NCBI GenBank assembly: GCA_963556195.1
Contig: OY744517.1
Coordinates: forward strand, 83,667,714-83,731,713
Source of the DNA: Sepiola atlantica
Lineage: Eukaryota; Mollusca; Cephalopoda; Sepiida; Sepiolidae
Direction: 5' to 3'
DNA length: 64,000 nt
Shown here one piece after another: positions 11,237-21,832 of the stretch. Each line of letters begins with the position of its first letter. Positions within the stretch are counted from its first letter, which is position 1. The position numbers and the translations under genes are program-made. The notes under the pieces were generated by a model. The model was not told the origin of the DNA, searched no databases, and saw nothing but the letters and a program-made list of their open reading frames with translations.

Positions 11237-11239
<3 letters not shown>

Positions 11240-11434
11240 CGGCATGTAATACAGACGTTTGAGACATTTTTTTTTGGTAGAATGAAATTGAAAAAGTATA
11301 AAAACGAGAGGAAATAATTTAAAAAATTCATGAATGTACTGAGCCGGCTTTCGTCCACACTCATCAGAGTATTTACGTGGAAGTAATTCAATACGACTAA
11401 AAACTTTAAAAAGTATAATGAAAACTAGTGACAA
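11237..11434 (-). mobile_element. hammerhead-bearing repeat G
   Basis: A non-coding repeat of about 200 bp abutting (TA)n. It carries a compact ribozyme on the minus strand at 11,337-11,371. It is unrelated to family A outside the core. The right boundary is uncertain. Confidence 0.6.
11337..11371 (-). ncRNA. intact minimal hammerhead ribozyme
   Basis: A 35-nt motif: stem I UACU/AGUA, core CUGAUGA, a minimal stem II GU-GUGG-AC, GAAA, then AGCCGGCU (fully self-complementary stem III) and C17. All invariant core bases are present, with the preferred C at the cleavage site. The palindromic stem III implies cleavage as a dimer. Confidence 0.75.
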
Positions 11435-11830
11435 GTCTAGGAGAAAAAAAAATGAGGAGGAAGGTTACAAATTGATCACATTAAGTCCTAAAAGCCACTC
11501 CTTTTGTTTACAAAGGGAGGGTTTGACTGACTTGATATATATAGCTTCCAGGACTTTGAGGTGGAATAAAGAATGTGATCTACTTATCACAGAAAACCAG
11601 TCTCTAGCATACGTCGACGCACATTCGGCGCTATTTATAAGATGGTTAGCAATAGCTGACCCGGATGTGTTGACTAAATTATGCAAATTATTTAATCGGC
11701 CCCGGTGTATGACAGGGGGATGTGTTGTTTTATGCTGGATTCAAACCTTTGCACTGTTCTTCCCACGTATACGGCATCGCACCGACATTTAAATTGATAA
11801 ATAATATTACTGAATATATATATATATTAG
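11435..11830. other. unassigned sequence
   Basis: Plus ORF 11,418-11,792 (124 codons) lacks a recognised domain, and the tail IRWLAIADPDVLTKLC is not diagnostic. On the minus strand a run LVNTSGSAIANHLINSAECA likewise has no match I can name. No splice sites stand out. Confidence 0.35.
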
Positions 11831-11839
11831 CAAATATAG

Positions 11840-12265
11840 GCTTCTCCAGTTGCATATTTTTGCTCGGCTGAAAGGATGATATATAAACGAACTACATGAA
11901 CTGACCCCAAAGGAGGGATAATGACTGGGAAGATGATATCATGACGAACACCCCACCCCCAAAAAAACGAAAAAAAACAAAAGAACAAAGTAGGAGTTAA
12001 TGCCTGGGAAAATGATATCATGACAACAGAATAGATAGTACACTACACCTCCCCCCCCCCACCATCAGACACACACAAAAGGTAATCCTGGGAGAATGCT
12101 ATCATCATGAATGAACATATACTACACTGACCCCAAACCAAAGAAGGAAATAACGGCTGAGAGTATGGTATCATGACGAACGCTCCCACCTCAAAAAGAA
12201 GGAGTTAATTTCTGTGAGGATAATATGACAACATAACAGATACTACACTACCAACCCCCAATAAA
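11840..12265. repeat. degenerate minisatellite, about 110-bp unit, 4 copies
   Basis: Recurring blocks: GGGATAATGACTGGGAAGATG, ATATCATGACGAAC, ACTACACTGACCCC/CACTACACCT, at roughly 110-bp spacing. The units are strongly diverged. Confidence 0.65.
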
Positions 12266-13176
12266 AAATAATACAATAATAGGTTAAATCATTTTTTTTT
12301 CATTCATTTAAAAATGTCTAGCCATAAAAAATCATATTTTGCTGGTTCCTTGGCTTTTTGTCTAAGATCAAAGTGTAGTATTTTTTTTCAAAATCACGGC
12401 AACAGCAGACGTATCTGTTCTCAACATCCCAGCAAGATAAGACATTTCTTTACCGACGATAATATTGTGTATATATGAAAAAATATGACAATGAAAAATT
12501 ACAACTGTATATTACAGAATATTAATTTATTAGAAGCTGTTTATAAAATAAATATGCAAATTAAAAGACATAAAGCTGTTTATGGGCATTTCAAGTCTAC
12601 TATATATGGCATTTCAAAATATTATGTAGTATCATAGAATTAAATAAGCATAAACTGTTTTGATGTTAATATAGTTAGGATAGATGGAAAAAAACTTTCG
12701 CATTTATTCATTTAGATAAATTGTGGAAAAAAAAGTGAATGGTTGTACCTACTAATGGAGGGTGAGGCTTCCGGGGGAATGAAATGTGACCCAACAGGAG
12801 GCAAGTCGGACGAGCGCATTTATGGTCGGGTGGGAAAAGTAGTTAAAAAACCTATATTAGGTTCTACCATTTTCTTATGGGCCATTCATTGATTCGATTC
12901 AATTCCTTCATTCAGATTCAGGCATCTACCCCTCAACAAGATCGACAGACTCTTATGAGTCGGCTTCCACTTACAGAATATGGAGTCAGGCAGACCTTGT
13001 GACTTTGCTCCAGCCAGAGAACCTCGTTCTCAGCCTTCAGCTCACTGTTATCGGACCCTGTTGGGTGGGTCGCTAAAGAGCATTTCTTTTTAGCAACCTT
13101 TCCCCTTCCGACTGCTGCCTCAGCCCCCTTCAGGGTATAGCCAGGAAAGATATTTTTGATATTATATATTTTTTCC

Positions 13177-13180
<4 letters not shown>
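12266..13180. other. unassigned; possible U2-SINE body fragment at 12,770-12,860
   Basis: AATGTGACCCAACAGG, GGTCGGGTGGGAAAAGT and TTAAAAAACC resemble the 3' body of the U2 SINE family in order. No U2 head is present. The rest has no assignment. Confidence 0.3.

Positions 13181-13181
<1 letters not shown>

Positions 13182-13232
<51 letters not shown>
13182..13232. repeat. (TA)n microsatellite
   Basis: Pure (TA)n, 100 bp to the left of a foldback. Confidence 0.95.
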
Positions 13233-13233
<1 letters not shown>

Positions 13234-13331
13234 CTTCTTTGTAATATAGCAGGAAAAATCCCAGCAGAGTGCTTGATTAATTGAGAATTAAAGTTAAAAA
13301 TTAAAAATTAAGAACGTAATATTTATTTATT

Positions 13332-13462
13332 TTGGTACAGAAAAATTAGTACAGCATTCGTACCGTCGGTTTCAAGCACAGAAGGACTTAGCCATCCGGA
13401 TGGCTAAGTCCTACTGTGCTTGAAACCGACGGTACGAATGTTGTACTAATTTTTCTGTACCA
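13332..13462. mobile_element. foldback palindrome, about 65-bp arms, no spacer
   Basis: The arms meet at GCCATCCGGATGGC. The stems carry TTGGTACAG...CTGTACCAA and TCGGTTTCAAGC...GCTTGAAACCGA. At least two internal mismatches exist between arms, so they have diverged since they formed and the palindrome is not a perfect library artefact. The right arm reads GAAACC-GAC-GGUA, similar to a hammerhead GAAA/stem III, but the CUGAUGA core is absent. A (TA)n run follows at once. Confidence 0.75.
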
Positions 13463-13694
13463 ATATATATATATATATAAAGTTGCTGTTGCTGTCTGTT
13501 AGTTTGTTCACACACTCTAGCTATGATTTTGGAGAAAAACCTCCATAACCGTATATATATATCCTGAAATTCATTTTGAATAAAAGGGGCACACTAATAT
13601 TGAGATCTCTGTTCGTGTCATACAACTTTATTTTATTGTATTTATAGCGTGAAAAAGGAGATAGATTCCCATAACCATATATATTATGAAAGTA

Positions 13695-13708
13695 TATTAT
13701 CCAGAGTA
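13695..13708. repeat. target site duplication, left
   Basis: TATTATCCAGAGTA, repeated exactly at 14,061-14,074 around the U2 SINE. Confidence 0.85.
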
Positions 13709-14060
13709 TTGATTTACTCCTCTCCAGGAGTTAGGCACAAGACCAGTTTTTATCTTACTCCCACAAGTAAGATGTGACCCAAGGTCGGGTCAGGAAAGTG
13801 GGATTTAAAAATTGCCTGGGCAGCCCCGTCGGCATTCCCCGGTAGGGGCCCCTCAGGCAGTAAGCAACAAACTTACTCCTCCCCAAAGAGGGGAGGAAAA
13901 GCCTGGGAAGGTGGACCTCCCAGAACTGCACAGGACAGATCCATTGACCAGCGTAAATCAAGACCCAAAGGCCAAGACAACACCAGTCTATGGGGTGCAG
14001 TATCCATTAGAACAGATACTACAGTTTGATCTTAGCCAAAAGGCCAAGAGAGAAAGACCA
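13709..14060 (-). mobile_element. U2 snRNA-derived SINE, copy 2 (best preserved)
   Basis: A 352-bp element on the minus strand. It starts with TCTTGGCCTTTTGGCTAAG, then ATCAAA, TGTAGTATCTG, nearly identical to the 5' end of U2 snRNA, followed by the common body and the 3' tail GGAGAGGAGTAAATCAA. It is enclosed by a perfect 14-bp duplication, which shows target-primed retroposition. It ends in no poly(A), so the partner LINE probably recognises the body's 3' end. The short ORFs on either strand are shared by copies only because the repeat is shared. Confidence 0.9.
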
Positions 14061-14074
14061 TATTATCCAGAGTA
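14061..14074. repeat. target site duplication, right
   Basis: Exact copy of 13,695-13,708. Confidence 0.85.
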
Positions 14075-14510
14075 GCCGGATAAGTTTATATCATTTAGAT
14101 TAAAGGTATACAAAAATATTTTGGTTGTCAAAATACTATTTTTTAAAACTTTATTTTATTTGATTTATAACTTCAAAATTAAAGAAATTAAAATTAAAAA
14201 ATAGAAATAGTAAGATAGGGCTCAGGGTTTGAAGCAAGAGTACACAAGGGTTTTCAGTCATGCGTGGAGAAACACCAGATGTGCTTCGAGGTTAGGGTTA
14301 CAGACTTTAAATATGAAAAACATTATTTCAATACATGTCACTGTACTTGCACCCCTTCTCAAACAATTAATTATGAGTACATCCTTGGGATCCACCTCTT
14401 AAATTAAATATTATAAAATATATAAAAGAAGACAAAAATGTAATATAGTCTTATGGGCTACAGGCAGAAGCACATAATATTCCTCATTCAATCCTGAACG
14501 ACGACAGATT

Positions 14511-14780
14511 TGTATAATATTTAAACAGCATCTACACTTCTTTTCGGACTATTGTGCAGATAAAAAGGAGGAAGAATCAGTAAGAGTGCTTTTAGTAGTA
14601 CTCTGTATTCCTCCTTGATTTTCTAAGTACTCGGCGTTGTCCGGGAGAAAAGTGCTCAATATCCTAGATAGAGCTGCTGTAGTGATAGAGTTGTATAATA
14701 TTTAAACAGCATTTACGCTTCTTTTCAAACTATTGTGCAGATAAAAGGAGGAGGAATCAGTAAGAGTGCTTTTAGTAATT
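14511..14780. repeat. diverged direct repeat, about 90-bp copies 180 bp apart
   Basis: 14,511-14,602 and 14,691-14,780 share GTATAATATTTAAACAGCAT, CTATTGTGCAGATAAAA and CAGTAAGAGTGCTTTTAGTA. Confidence 0.8.
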
Positions 14781-15978
14781 TTAGGGGTCAGGCCAAACCT
14801 TTTAGGGGGTCGGTCCAAATTTTTTTTTTTTTAACTTAAAATATTTAATAGATCCATTACCAATTGTGATTGTATCCAAATACAACATAGTCCAAAACTA
14901 ATCTATTATATAAAGAAGAGGTGAATGACTTACGTTATTATTTTCAATAGAGAGGAATGGGCTAGGCAGAGGTGAAAGAGGGTGGAAGAGAATAATGTGA
15001 AAAAAATGGGGAGGGGGGGGAAACAGAGAAATATAAAGAGACAGATCGAGAGAAGTAGAGAGATAGAAGTTTTGATATAAAGATATTACACACATGTTTA
15101 ACCTCTTCTATTATTTTTTTATGGTCCCGGGCAACAAAAACTATGCTCTGCTACCAATGTTAGTTTACTTATCACATAAATTCAATGATAGACACACATT
15201 CGTTTGTCCCAATTGCCATCTTGGTTTTCCCAGTCAATAATCAACAACAACAAGCAAGGGAGATCACTCTAATAATTTTTCCCAAAGAAACAGAACTCTT
15301 TTTATCTTAATGCAACTTAACAAGTCCTGCCAGTCTTTATATAAAACCAAATTGAGTGTATTGAAATTGAATACCTGTTCTGTGGCATGTATTGTATATT
15401 GTGAAAAAAATTAAATTAGGTTATTTTTTCTCAACCCTATTTAAAAAAAAATAACTGTTATTCACTAATAACTAAGTAAAAGAAACAACAACAACATGGC
15501 TGACAGTTTTTAATTTTACCATCTATTATTTATCACTTCTGATGACATCATATTCAAATATGCGCTAAAGTGACTCTCGAATTGTATCAGTGATTATTAG
15601 TGAAATTAATTCATTTGAAATAACTGTTTCAAAACTGGAGGAAATCAAATATAGTTTATTTTTTACATCTTTGAATGTAAAATAATAGAAAATTTCTACT
15701 CCGTCAAAATAATACTCAATTTATATAGATATATTGTCACCATTTATTTTAAGACCCAATGCAGCTAAAAAAGCAACAGAAAGTTTGAGATAAACTTATA
15801 AAATATAGTACTTTCTCTAAATTATGACAGACACCTCTTACATTTTATTAGTTACGAACAGAACTCGTGTATGAGCATTGCCCGGGAAAATTGTAGAATT
15901 TAAGAAACTCATGCTCCCACCTCTGAACCCCATATAAGTATTTTATTTGATTTTCTAAATTATATATAAATAATAACG
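14781..15978. other. unassigned AT-rich sequence
   Basis: No gene seen. 14,935-15,070 is purine-rich. 15,855-15,900 carries the ...GCATTGCCCGGGAAAA block of a dispersed repeat also at 7771 and 18,150. Confidence 0.4.
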
Positions 15979-16045
15979 AATATTTAAGCATTTGTATTAT
16001 TACATGACTATTAATATTTAAGCATTTGTATTATTACATGACTAT
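15979..16045. repeat. 33-bp tandem duplication
   Basis: AATATTTAAGCATTTGTATT plus ATTACATGACTA occurs twice in a row. Confidence 0.85.
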
Positions 16046-16304
16046 GGAAGAGCATCCTCGCAGTAACACACTTACATAAAAGCGAGGAATTTTTATTTTT
16101 TAACGTTTTATTGCATGACCTAAAAGGAGAATTATATCTGAGTTCAAATTCCAAGAAACTTTTGTGGTACAATGAATATGAACCTAACTGGACAAAAGAG
16201 TTAAACCTGAAAACATTTTTATGCATTAAGTGTTCAGGTAGATTAACTTACATTTATTAAATCAGAGTTATCTACCTTGACCAACTCTTCTGTTTCTTTT
16301 TTAG
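16046..16304. other. unassigned sequence upstream of a candidate exon
   Basis: No feature seen, apart from a pyrimidine tract at its right end. Confidence 0.4.
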
Positions 16305-16367
16305 ATTGCCTTCTTCATTGCTGGTTTGATGTTGGTTGTTGCTCATGGTATTTTTCCCAAGGCTTAA
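16305..16367 (+). CDS. candidate terminal exon encoding a hydrophobic tail
   Basis: A splice-acceptor-like tract (CTGTTTCTTTTTTAG) is followed by 20 open codons and a TAA. They encode a strongly hydrophobic peptide, IAFFIAGLMLVVAHG then IFPKA. This could be the last transmembrane stretch of a membrane protein. No upstream exon was found and the family is unknown. A chance open frame inside a repeat is a real alternative. Confidence 0.25.
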   Translation: MAFFIAGLMLVVAHGIFPKA

Positions 16368-17370
16368 CAGTCTAGTCTACCCTACTATTCTAACCACAGT
16401 TGGGACATAGATATATGAATTCATACTTTCCTAAGAGAATTAAAGAAAGTGCTATTACAGCCAGGTGCAAGATTTATAGGGGGCAACGTAGGTGGAGAGT
16501 TGAGCAGCAAGATGTTTATTCGCATTACATTTAAATTTCTGCATGTAAGTACTGATGAGGAAATAGGGAGCAGGGAGGAACTATCAAAGACAGGCAGGCC
16601 GAGGAATAAAGCTATTAGAGTAAAAATTCTTCCGGCATCTTGGGACCTCTACATTGAAGAGGTAGGATTTTGCTGGTATTCCCATACAGTCAATCATCTA
16701 AGTACTAATAAAGCTGAACATTGCTGATTTGACCGTAGCTAATATGTTATGATAAATTGTTCTAAATACACAACAATGATTAGACACTAATAGAGTGTGA
16801 TACATAAACTGATAATGATAACAATCGAGTGTAACATGATATACAGGAAAAGAATGCAATGACTAGACAAATAGAAAGCAATCCTCCATTCTATAATAAA
16901 CACCATGTGTATTTATTTGTATATAAATAAACATGAATTCGTTTCTTCACAGAACAGTTAGTGAGTAAAACACGTGCCTTTTTTAGCCTTGAACGAAACT
17001 ATTTCAAGTGGTGAGAGGAAGCAAGAAAACAAAAAACAAGTCAGCCCCCCCCATCTGAAATGAATTCTGAAAATAAATCTTTCACTCTAAATAAAAAGTA
17101 AACGATTGTTGTTTTTATTTCTTTAGATCATCAGAAATGATAATTTATATATGAAAAATTAAATTACTGACGTAATTCTGTGAACACAGGCGAAGCATAA
17201 TTTATCCATCATTTTTGATAGAGGGTGTACACTAGTAAACATATAAAGAAGAATATAGTGTAACAAATAGATACTTAAACCGAAACAGTGTATAACAAAT
17301 AGATATTTCATATTAATATACCCAATACATTCTATTTTACCTAATATAACTAGACAAACTCGGCAATCAG
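16368..17370. other. unassigned sequence
   Basis: The plus ORF at 16,449-16,727 (92 codons) has no recognised domain. The rest is AT-rich. Confidence 0.35.
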
Positions 17371-17660
17371 CTAAATCCCATCCATTCACTGTGGAGGTCC
17401 CCAGATGCCGGAGAGCTTTCTACTCCAATAGCTTCTTTCCTCGTGCTGCTGGCCTCTGGAACTCCCTTCCTGCCCCTGTTTCCCCGACGGTACTGACATG
17501 CAGAAATTTAAAACTAATGTAAACAGACATCTCGCTGCGCAGCTCCCAATTTAGGTCCCCCTCCCCCCCAAAAAAAACCTTCTTCCTTTTTTCTCAGTAG
17601 CCACTTACGTCTACAGTGGCGGTTTGCCTTGTTTGGGGTGAACTATGTTAAAAAAAAAAA
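17371..17660 (+). mobile_element. LINE 3' end (same family as 30,613-31,320)
   Basis: Reads from CAATCAGCTAAATCCCATCC through CCTCGTGCTGCTGGCCTC to CAGACATCTCGCTGC and the 3' UTR block CTACAGTGGCGGTTTGCCTT. It matches the 3' end of the element at 30,613 in the same order. It encodes the FFPRAAGLWNSLP..-like RT tail with lesions. It is 5'-truncated, as is usual for LINEs. Confidence 0.85.
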
Positions 17661-17824
17661 AGTTTACATTATATTTTTATCTAACTATAAAAACACATGT
17701 ACAATTTATTTGAGATTTATATCATAAATCACCATTTAAAAAAAAATCATCCCAAGAATTGTAAGTATAAAATCTTCCACGAGGGGGTGGGGACGACGGT
17801 GTTGGAAGTATGTAACACAAGCCT

Positions 17825-18925
17825 TTTGACAAGAAGTATTTTTTTTATTGCTGTTAAATTCGACTACAGGTTTTAGTTGACTTATTACCTATTCAACATA
17901 CGACTGACCAACTTCATATCCATGACAAGAATTGCAACCCCAAAAGTTTTGACGACATTATGTACAACAAAGTTTAGATTAAAGAGTCTCAAATATGAAA
18001 AACTTTTATATGAAATTGTTCTCTTGCCAGAAATGTGATTAAATATTCAACACTGTAAACAAACCAATTTGTTCTGTTTTTAAGAATCGGAGAATTATCC
18101 AATTTTAATGAGGTTTTCAGTATTCATTCAAGAAATTATATATTTTACTAGCAGGAACGGTGTCCTGGCATTTCCCGGCAAAATTGAGGAAACCAAGAAT
18201 TGTGACCCCCAAAAGTAAATTGACAAGAAAGACTCATTTCACGCAAGCCTTTATCCATGATATAAAAAATATTTGTAAAAAGTTATTAGAGGAGGGAATA
18301 AACTCACCGACTGATTTGAATGGTCGTGGTGTGTGTTTTTTATGTAGGGTGTGGAGGGGCGGGGGGGGGCTTTGTCTTTAATTTACAATGCAAAACTGGA
18401 TTGCAACCGCAAAAGTAAATTGACCTGAAAAGATTGGAAAGACACTTTTCACCCAAAATACTATGTTTCTATCTACGATAAAAAAAACATGCTTAAATAA
18501 ACTTATACATTATAATAAAATCAAATAATTATTAAATTGAAAATAAAAAAGGAAGAATAGCGACTAATGAGATGCCCTTTTGCAAAGCAATATGCAAATT
18601 AGTTAACTTTAGAACGTTGATCGCATACACATGATCAGTATATTAGAAGTCAATTGTTTTTCTATTTTGAAAACGAATTTGGTGTTTTAATCTCACTGTC
18701 GGGGCGATAGATTGTCCAACTATTTTAATGGAGATAAGAATGCAATCTTTCAAACTTAACTTAATAGCTATGTAAAAGACATTGAAATTTGACAGAATTT
18801 AAGTTAAACAAATAGTAACGTTTTAGTTGTTTTTTTAAAAAATATTTTTTTTATTGCTGTTAAATTCGACTACAGGTTTTTGTTAACTTGTTACCTATTC
18901 AACATACGACTGACCAACTCGCCTC
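17825..18925. repeat. nested dispersed repeats
   Basis: TTGCTGTTAAATTCGACTAC...CATACGACTGACCAACT occurs at 17,845-17,912 and again at 18,848-18,920. Between them, 18,150-18,470 holds a CTAGCAGGAACGGTG-headed repeat with internal duplication (AAAAGTAAATTGAC at about 18,210 and 18,412). 17,790-17,835 (GACGGTGTTGGAAGTATGTA) recurs at 20,690-20,735. No coding signal. Confidence 0.55.
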
Positions 18926-19074
18926 TCCACACACACTGGTGATGATTCTCACTTAGTTAATCAGTAGCTGTTACAGCGAACAGCCTCTGCCGCCATTTGT
19001 ATTTTGTGTTTTGAATTTATTTTCTTCCAAATAATCTCCCCCCCTCATGCTTCCACAGGAGGTAAATTGCTATT

Positions 19075-19740
19075 ATCTATTCTTCAGCCTGCCAAGAAGG
19101 AAAGAAAGACCATTAACCTGGACAAAAAATGACTAATTAGTTCAAAGGAGGAAAGAAAATGAATGCAATCGTGCATGATATGCAGTTATCAAATTTAACG
19201 GTGTCAACGATTATGAGAGACAGAGAAAGAATTCAGAAAGCTTTGAAAACTGCTGCACCGATGCGATCAACAGTGATTACAAAGCAATGTACCGAGCACA
19301 TCCATGAAATGGAGAAGTTGTTGAACGTTTGAACGGAAGATCAAATTAAAACATGAACACCGTTAAGCCTTTCTACCTTTTTACCTTACAAAAGTTACAA
19401 ATCGGTTTCAGACTTTGAAGGAACGTGGCAGCAAAGACTACAATCAAACATTTTAAAGTTGTTGAACGTTTGAACGGAAGATCAAATTAAAAAATGAACA
19501 CCGTTAAGCCTTTTTACTTTTTTACCTTACAAAAGTTACAAATCGGTTTCAGACTTTGAAGGAACGTGGCAGCAAAGACTACAATCAAACATTTTAAAGT
19601 TGTTGAACGTTTGAACGGAAGATCAAATTAAAAAATGAACACTGTTAAGCCGTTTTACCTTTTTACCTTACAAAAGTTACAAATCGGTTTCAGACTTTGA
19701 AGGAACGTGGCAGCAAAGACTACAATCAAACATTTTAAAG
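19075..19740 (+). pseudogene. Tigger/pogo transposase N-terminal fragment with internal triplication
   Basis: Translation in shifting frames gives a KKERKTINLDKK-like start, then EKMNAIVHDMQLSN-type text, TVSTIMRDRERIQKAL, APMRSTVITKQCTEHIHEME and LL, the N-terminal psq/CENP-B-type DNA-binding part of Tigger transposases. Downstream LSLFT..QKLxxxFxxLKERGSKDYNQTF-like text continues the CENP-B HTH region. A 141-bp segment of this coding sequence is repeated three times in tandem (19,317, 19,458, 19,599). Frameshifts and stops are frequent and the DDE catalytic domain is absent. Confidence 0.7.
19317..19740. repeat. 141-bp tandem repeat, 3 copies
   Basis: The unit begins GTTGTTGAACGTTTGAACGG and ends CAATCAAACATTTTAAA. 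The copies are nearly identical, which points to recent expansion within an old transposase relic. Confidence 0.95.
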
Positions 19741-20094
19741 ATTCAATAACAGATTCCACTCTTAGCTAGGTCATTGCGACATGCCGCTCTTGGGTAAAAT
19801 GGAATGGAAATGAGCGAGACATTTTGATGACATTGTATCCTGGAAGATTTAAAAGATAGGAGTGGGTGACTGAAATTGCATTTTGCCTCGCCGACAGTTA
19901 TTTTAATAAACTTTTTATCTTGCCCGGTGATACTTTTTATTTTCTTATATACTTGTAAAATATCAGGCTGAAGTTCTAATTTCAGTATTACGTTACATAA
20001 GACAAAGGGAGATAATTGTTTTAAAAAGAAAATAGCAGTACAATATGACTTGAATCTGATTATGAAACGATACATTATCACTTTAAGATTTTAT
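19741..20094. other. unassigned; 112-codon minus ORF
   Basis: The minus ORF at 19,743-20,081 has no family I recognise. It lies between the Tigger relic and the U2 SINE and may be repeat-derived. Confidence 0.3.
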
Positions 20095-20430
20095 TTATCT
20101 TCCTCCCACAGCGGTAAGATGTGACACAAGGTCGGGAAAGTGGGATTTGAAAGGCCAGCGCCCGAGAAGGTGAGCACTTTGGCCTATAAAAATGCCTGGG
20201 CAGCCGCGTCGGCATTCCTCGGTAGAGGCGCCTCAGGCAGTAAGCGATAAACTTACTCCTCCCCAAAGAGGGGAGGCAAAGCCTGGGAAAAATGGACCTC
20301 CTATAACTGCACAGGACAAACCCATAAACTGGCGAAATCAAGACACAAAAACCAAGACGACACCAGTCTATAGGGTGCAGTATCCATCGGAACAGATACT
20401 ACACTGTGATCTTAGCCAAAAGGCCAAGTA
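20095..20430 (-). mobile_element. U2 snRNA-derived SINE, copy 3
   Basis: Minus-strand copy with the U2 head (CTTGGCCTTTTGGCTAAG, ATCACAGTGTAGTATCTG) at about 20,425 and the shared body. The 3' end lacks the GGAGAGGAGTAAATC tail. It has a small insertion in the body relative to copy 2. A possible short duplication TAAGAT flanks it. Confidence 0.85.
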
Positions 20431-20989
20431 AGATGATTACAATATTACTAAACATTACTAAATATTCTTATGGTAATTTATGGTAATTTAATAATGGCTG
20501 AATTACGTCAAAATTTCTTTATGACCGGCTGGTCATAGCCAATTGCTGCCATAAGTCAGTGACAACAATTCATATAAGGAGACAAAAAAAAACAAACAAA
20601 CAAAGAAGGCCATGGGAGTGCTGTTAAAATCATCCCTTCAGCCTTCTGCTTCAGCAGGCTTGGGCCAACCCCAGTGAGTGAGAGGGGGGGCGACGGTGTT
20701 GGAAGTATGTAATACGAGCCTTTGACAAGAAGTACTAATGATGAAAATTAATTAGAGAGGATAATTTTATCAAAGTTATCTATTTGATAATTCTAGGACA
20801 GGAATCAGGGGAATTGTCCTGACCTTTCATCTTAAACGAAATGAAAATTAATGCACATAGAAGAAGTCCTCAGAGTCAATCGTTGGAAGAATTTCTGAAT
20901 GGTGGCCAAACACATTGGAAATGATAATTACATGATCAAGTGTACAGAATTTCTAGTTAAAAGTTAGAAAACAAATGAGTCGAATAGAA

Positions 20990-20993
<4 letters not shown>
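20431..20993. other. unassigned sequence with dispersed repeat blocks
   Basis: 20,690-20,735 and 20,810-20,880 repeat blocks seen at 17,790 and 10,280. No gene seen. Confidence 0.4.

Positions 20994-21040
<47 letters not shown>
20994..21040. repeat. (TA)n microsatellite
   Basis: Pure (TA)n. Confidence 0.95.
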
Positions 21041-21041
<1 letters not shown>

Positions 21042-21520
21042 GTCAGATACTAATGAGATTGAACAATTTATGCATGAACAAATATAATGAGTAGATTCAA
21101 TGTCAATTATTGTTGCATGGTCATTTGAATAATAAATGAAGAATAATTGAATTAGTTATTTTGATTTTTTTATATAAATATTATTATTTAATATATATAC
21201 TTATATTATAAAATAATATATTACATGTATATACTTTTTCAATATTTACTTCAACATTACTCAATATATAGGTAGAGCTTAGTAGTCGTATAAAATATAT
21301 TTATGGCAAGTAAGCTACACAGAAACGTTAGTCTTACATTCCCAAGGGAAATCATCAGGCGAATTGCATGGATTTACATTTTAGGATTGTTTATATAATT
21401 AAGAAATGCATGCTCTATAACCAATCATTTCTTTGATTTTATTACTCCATCACTACCTATTTATTTCCTTCAACCAATGAATTATCCTCTCTTTGTTTGA
21501 AAAAGATTTTGGCGTTCCTC
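21041..21520. other. unassigned AT-rich sequence
   Basis: 21,275-21,365 (AAATATATTTATGGCAAGTA, AGCTACACAGA) shares a block with 46,918-46,950, so it is a dispersed repeat. CTGATGATTTCCC on the minus strand near 21,350 lacks a GAAA partner. Confidence 0.4.
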
Positions 21521-21523
21521 AAT

Positions 21524-21524
<1 letters not shown>

Positions 21525-21602
<78 letters not shown>
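21525..21602. repeat. (CA)n then (TA)n
   Basis: About 25 bp of (CA)n passing into about 53 bp of (TA)n. Confidence 0.95.
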
Positions 21603-21606
<4 letters not shown>

Positions 21607-21832
21607 TTTCACTCTCTGTCACTGACTGACTTCTCTCAGCCCGGACCTTGGTTCAGCGCTCTTAGTAGCCACGACTACTACTTTTTCTCATCAACCCATC
21701 ATGTCAACCCAATATTTCAATGTACTTGCATGCCATTTTTCTTAAAATTATCATCCTGAGGAAGTCTTACAATAAAGACGAAACGTTGATGAATATATAA
21801 AAAATATCTCTTGGTTTTTCCTTTTTCATTTC

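Noticed and set aside
11418..11792. 124-codon ORF as a host gene
   Set aside because: No domain, no splice context, composition typical of non-coding DNA in this window.
13755..14075. Conserved small ORFs shared by several loci (87, 79 and 68 codons)
   Set aside because: They overlap U2-SINE copies on both strands and are shared only because the SINE is shared.
16449..16727. 92-codon ORF as a host gene
   Set aside because: No recognisable motif and no supporting exon structure.
21300..21365. CTGATGATTTCCC with nearby AACGTTTC as a hammerhead (minus strand)
   Set aside because: The GAAA element would be on the opposite strand, so the core cannot form.
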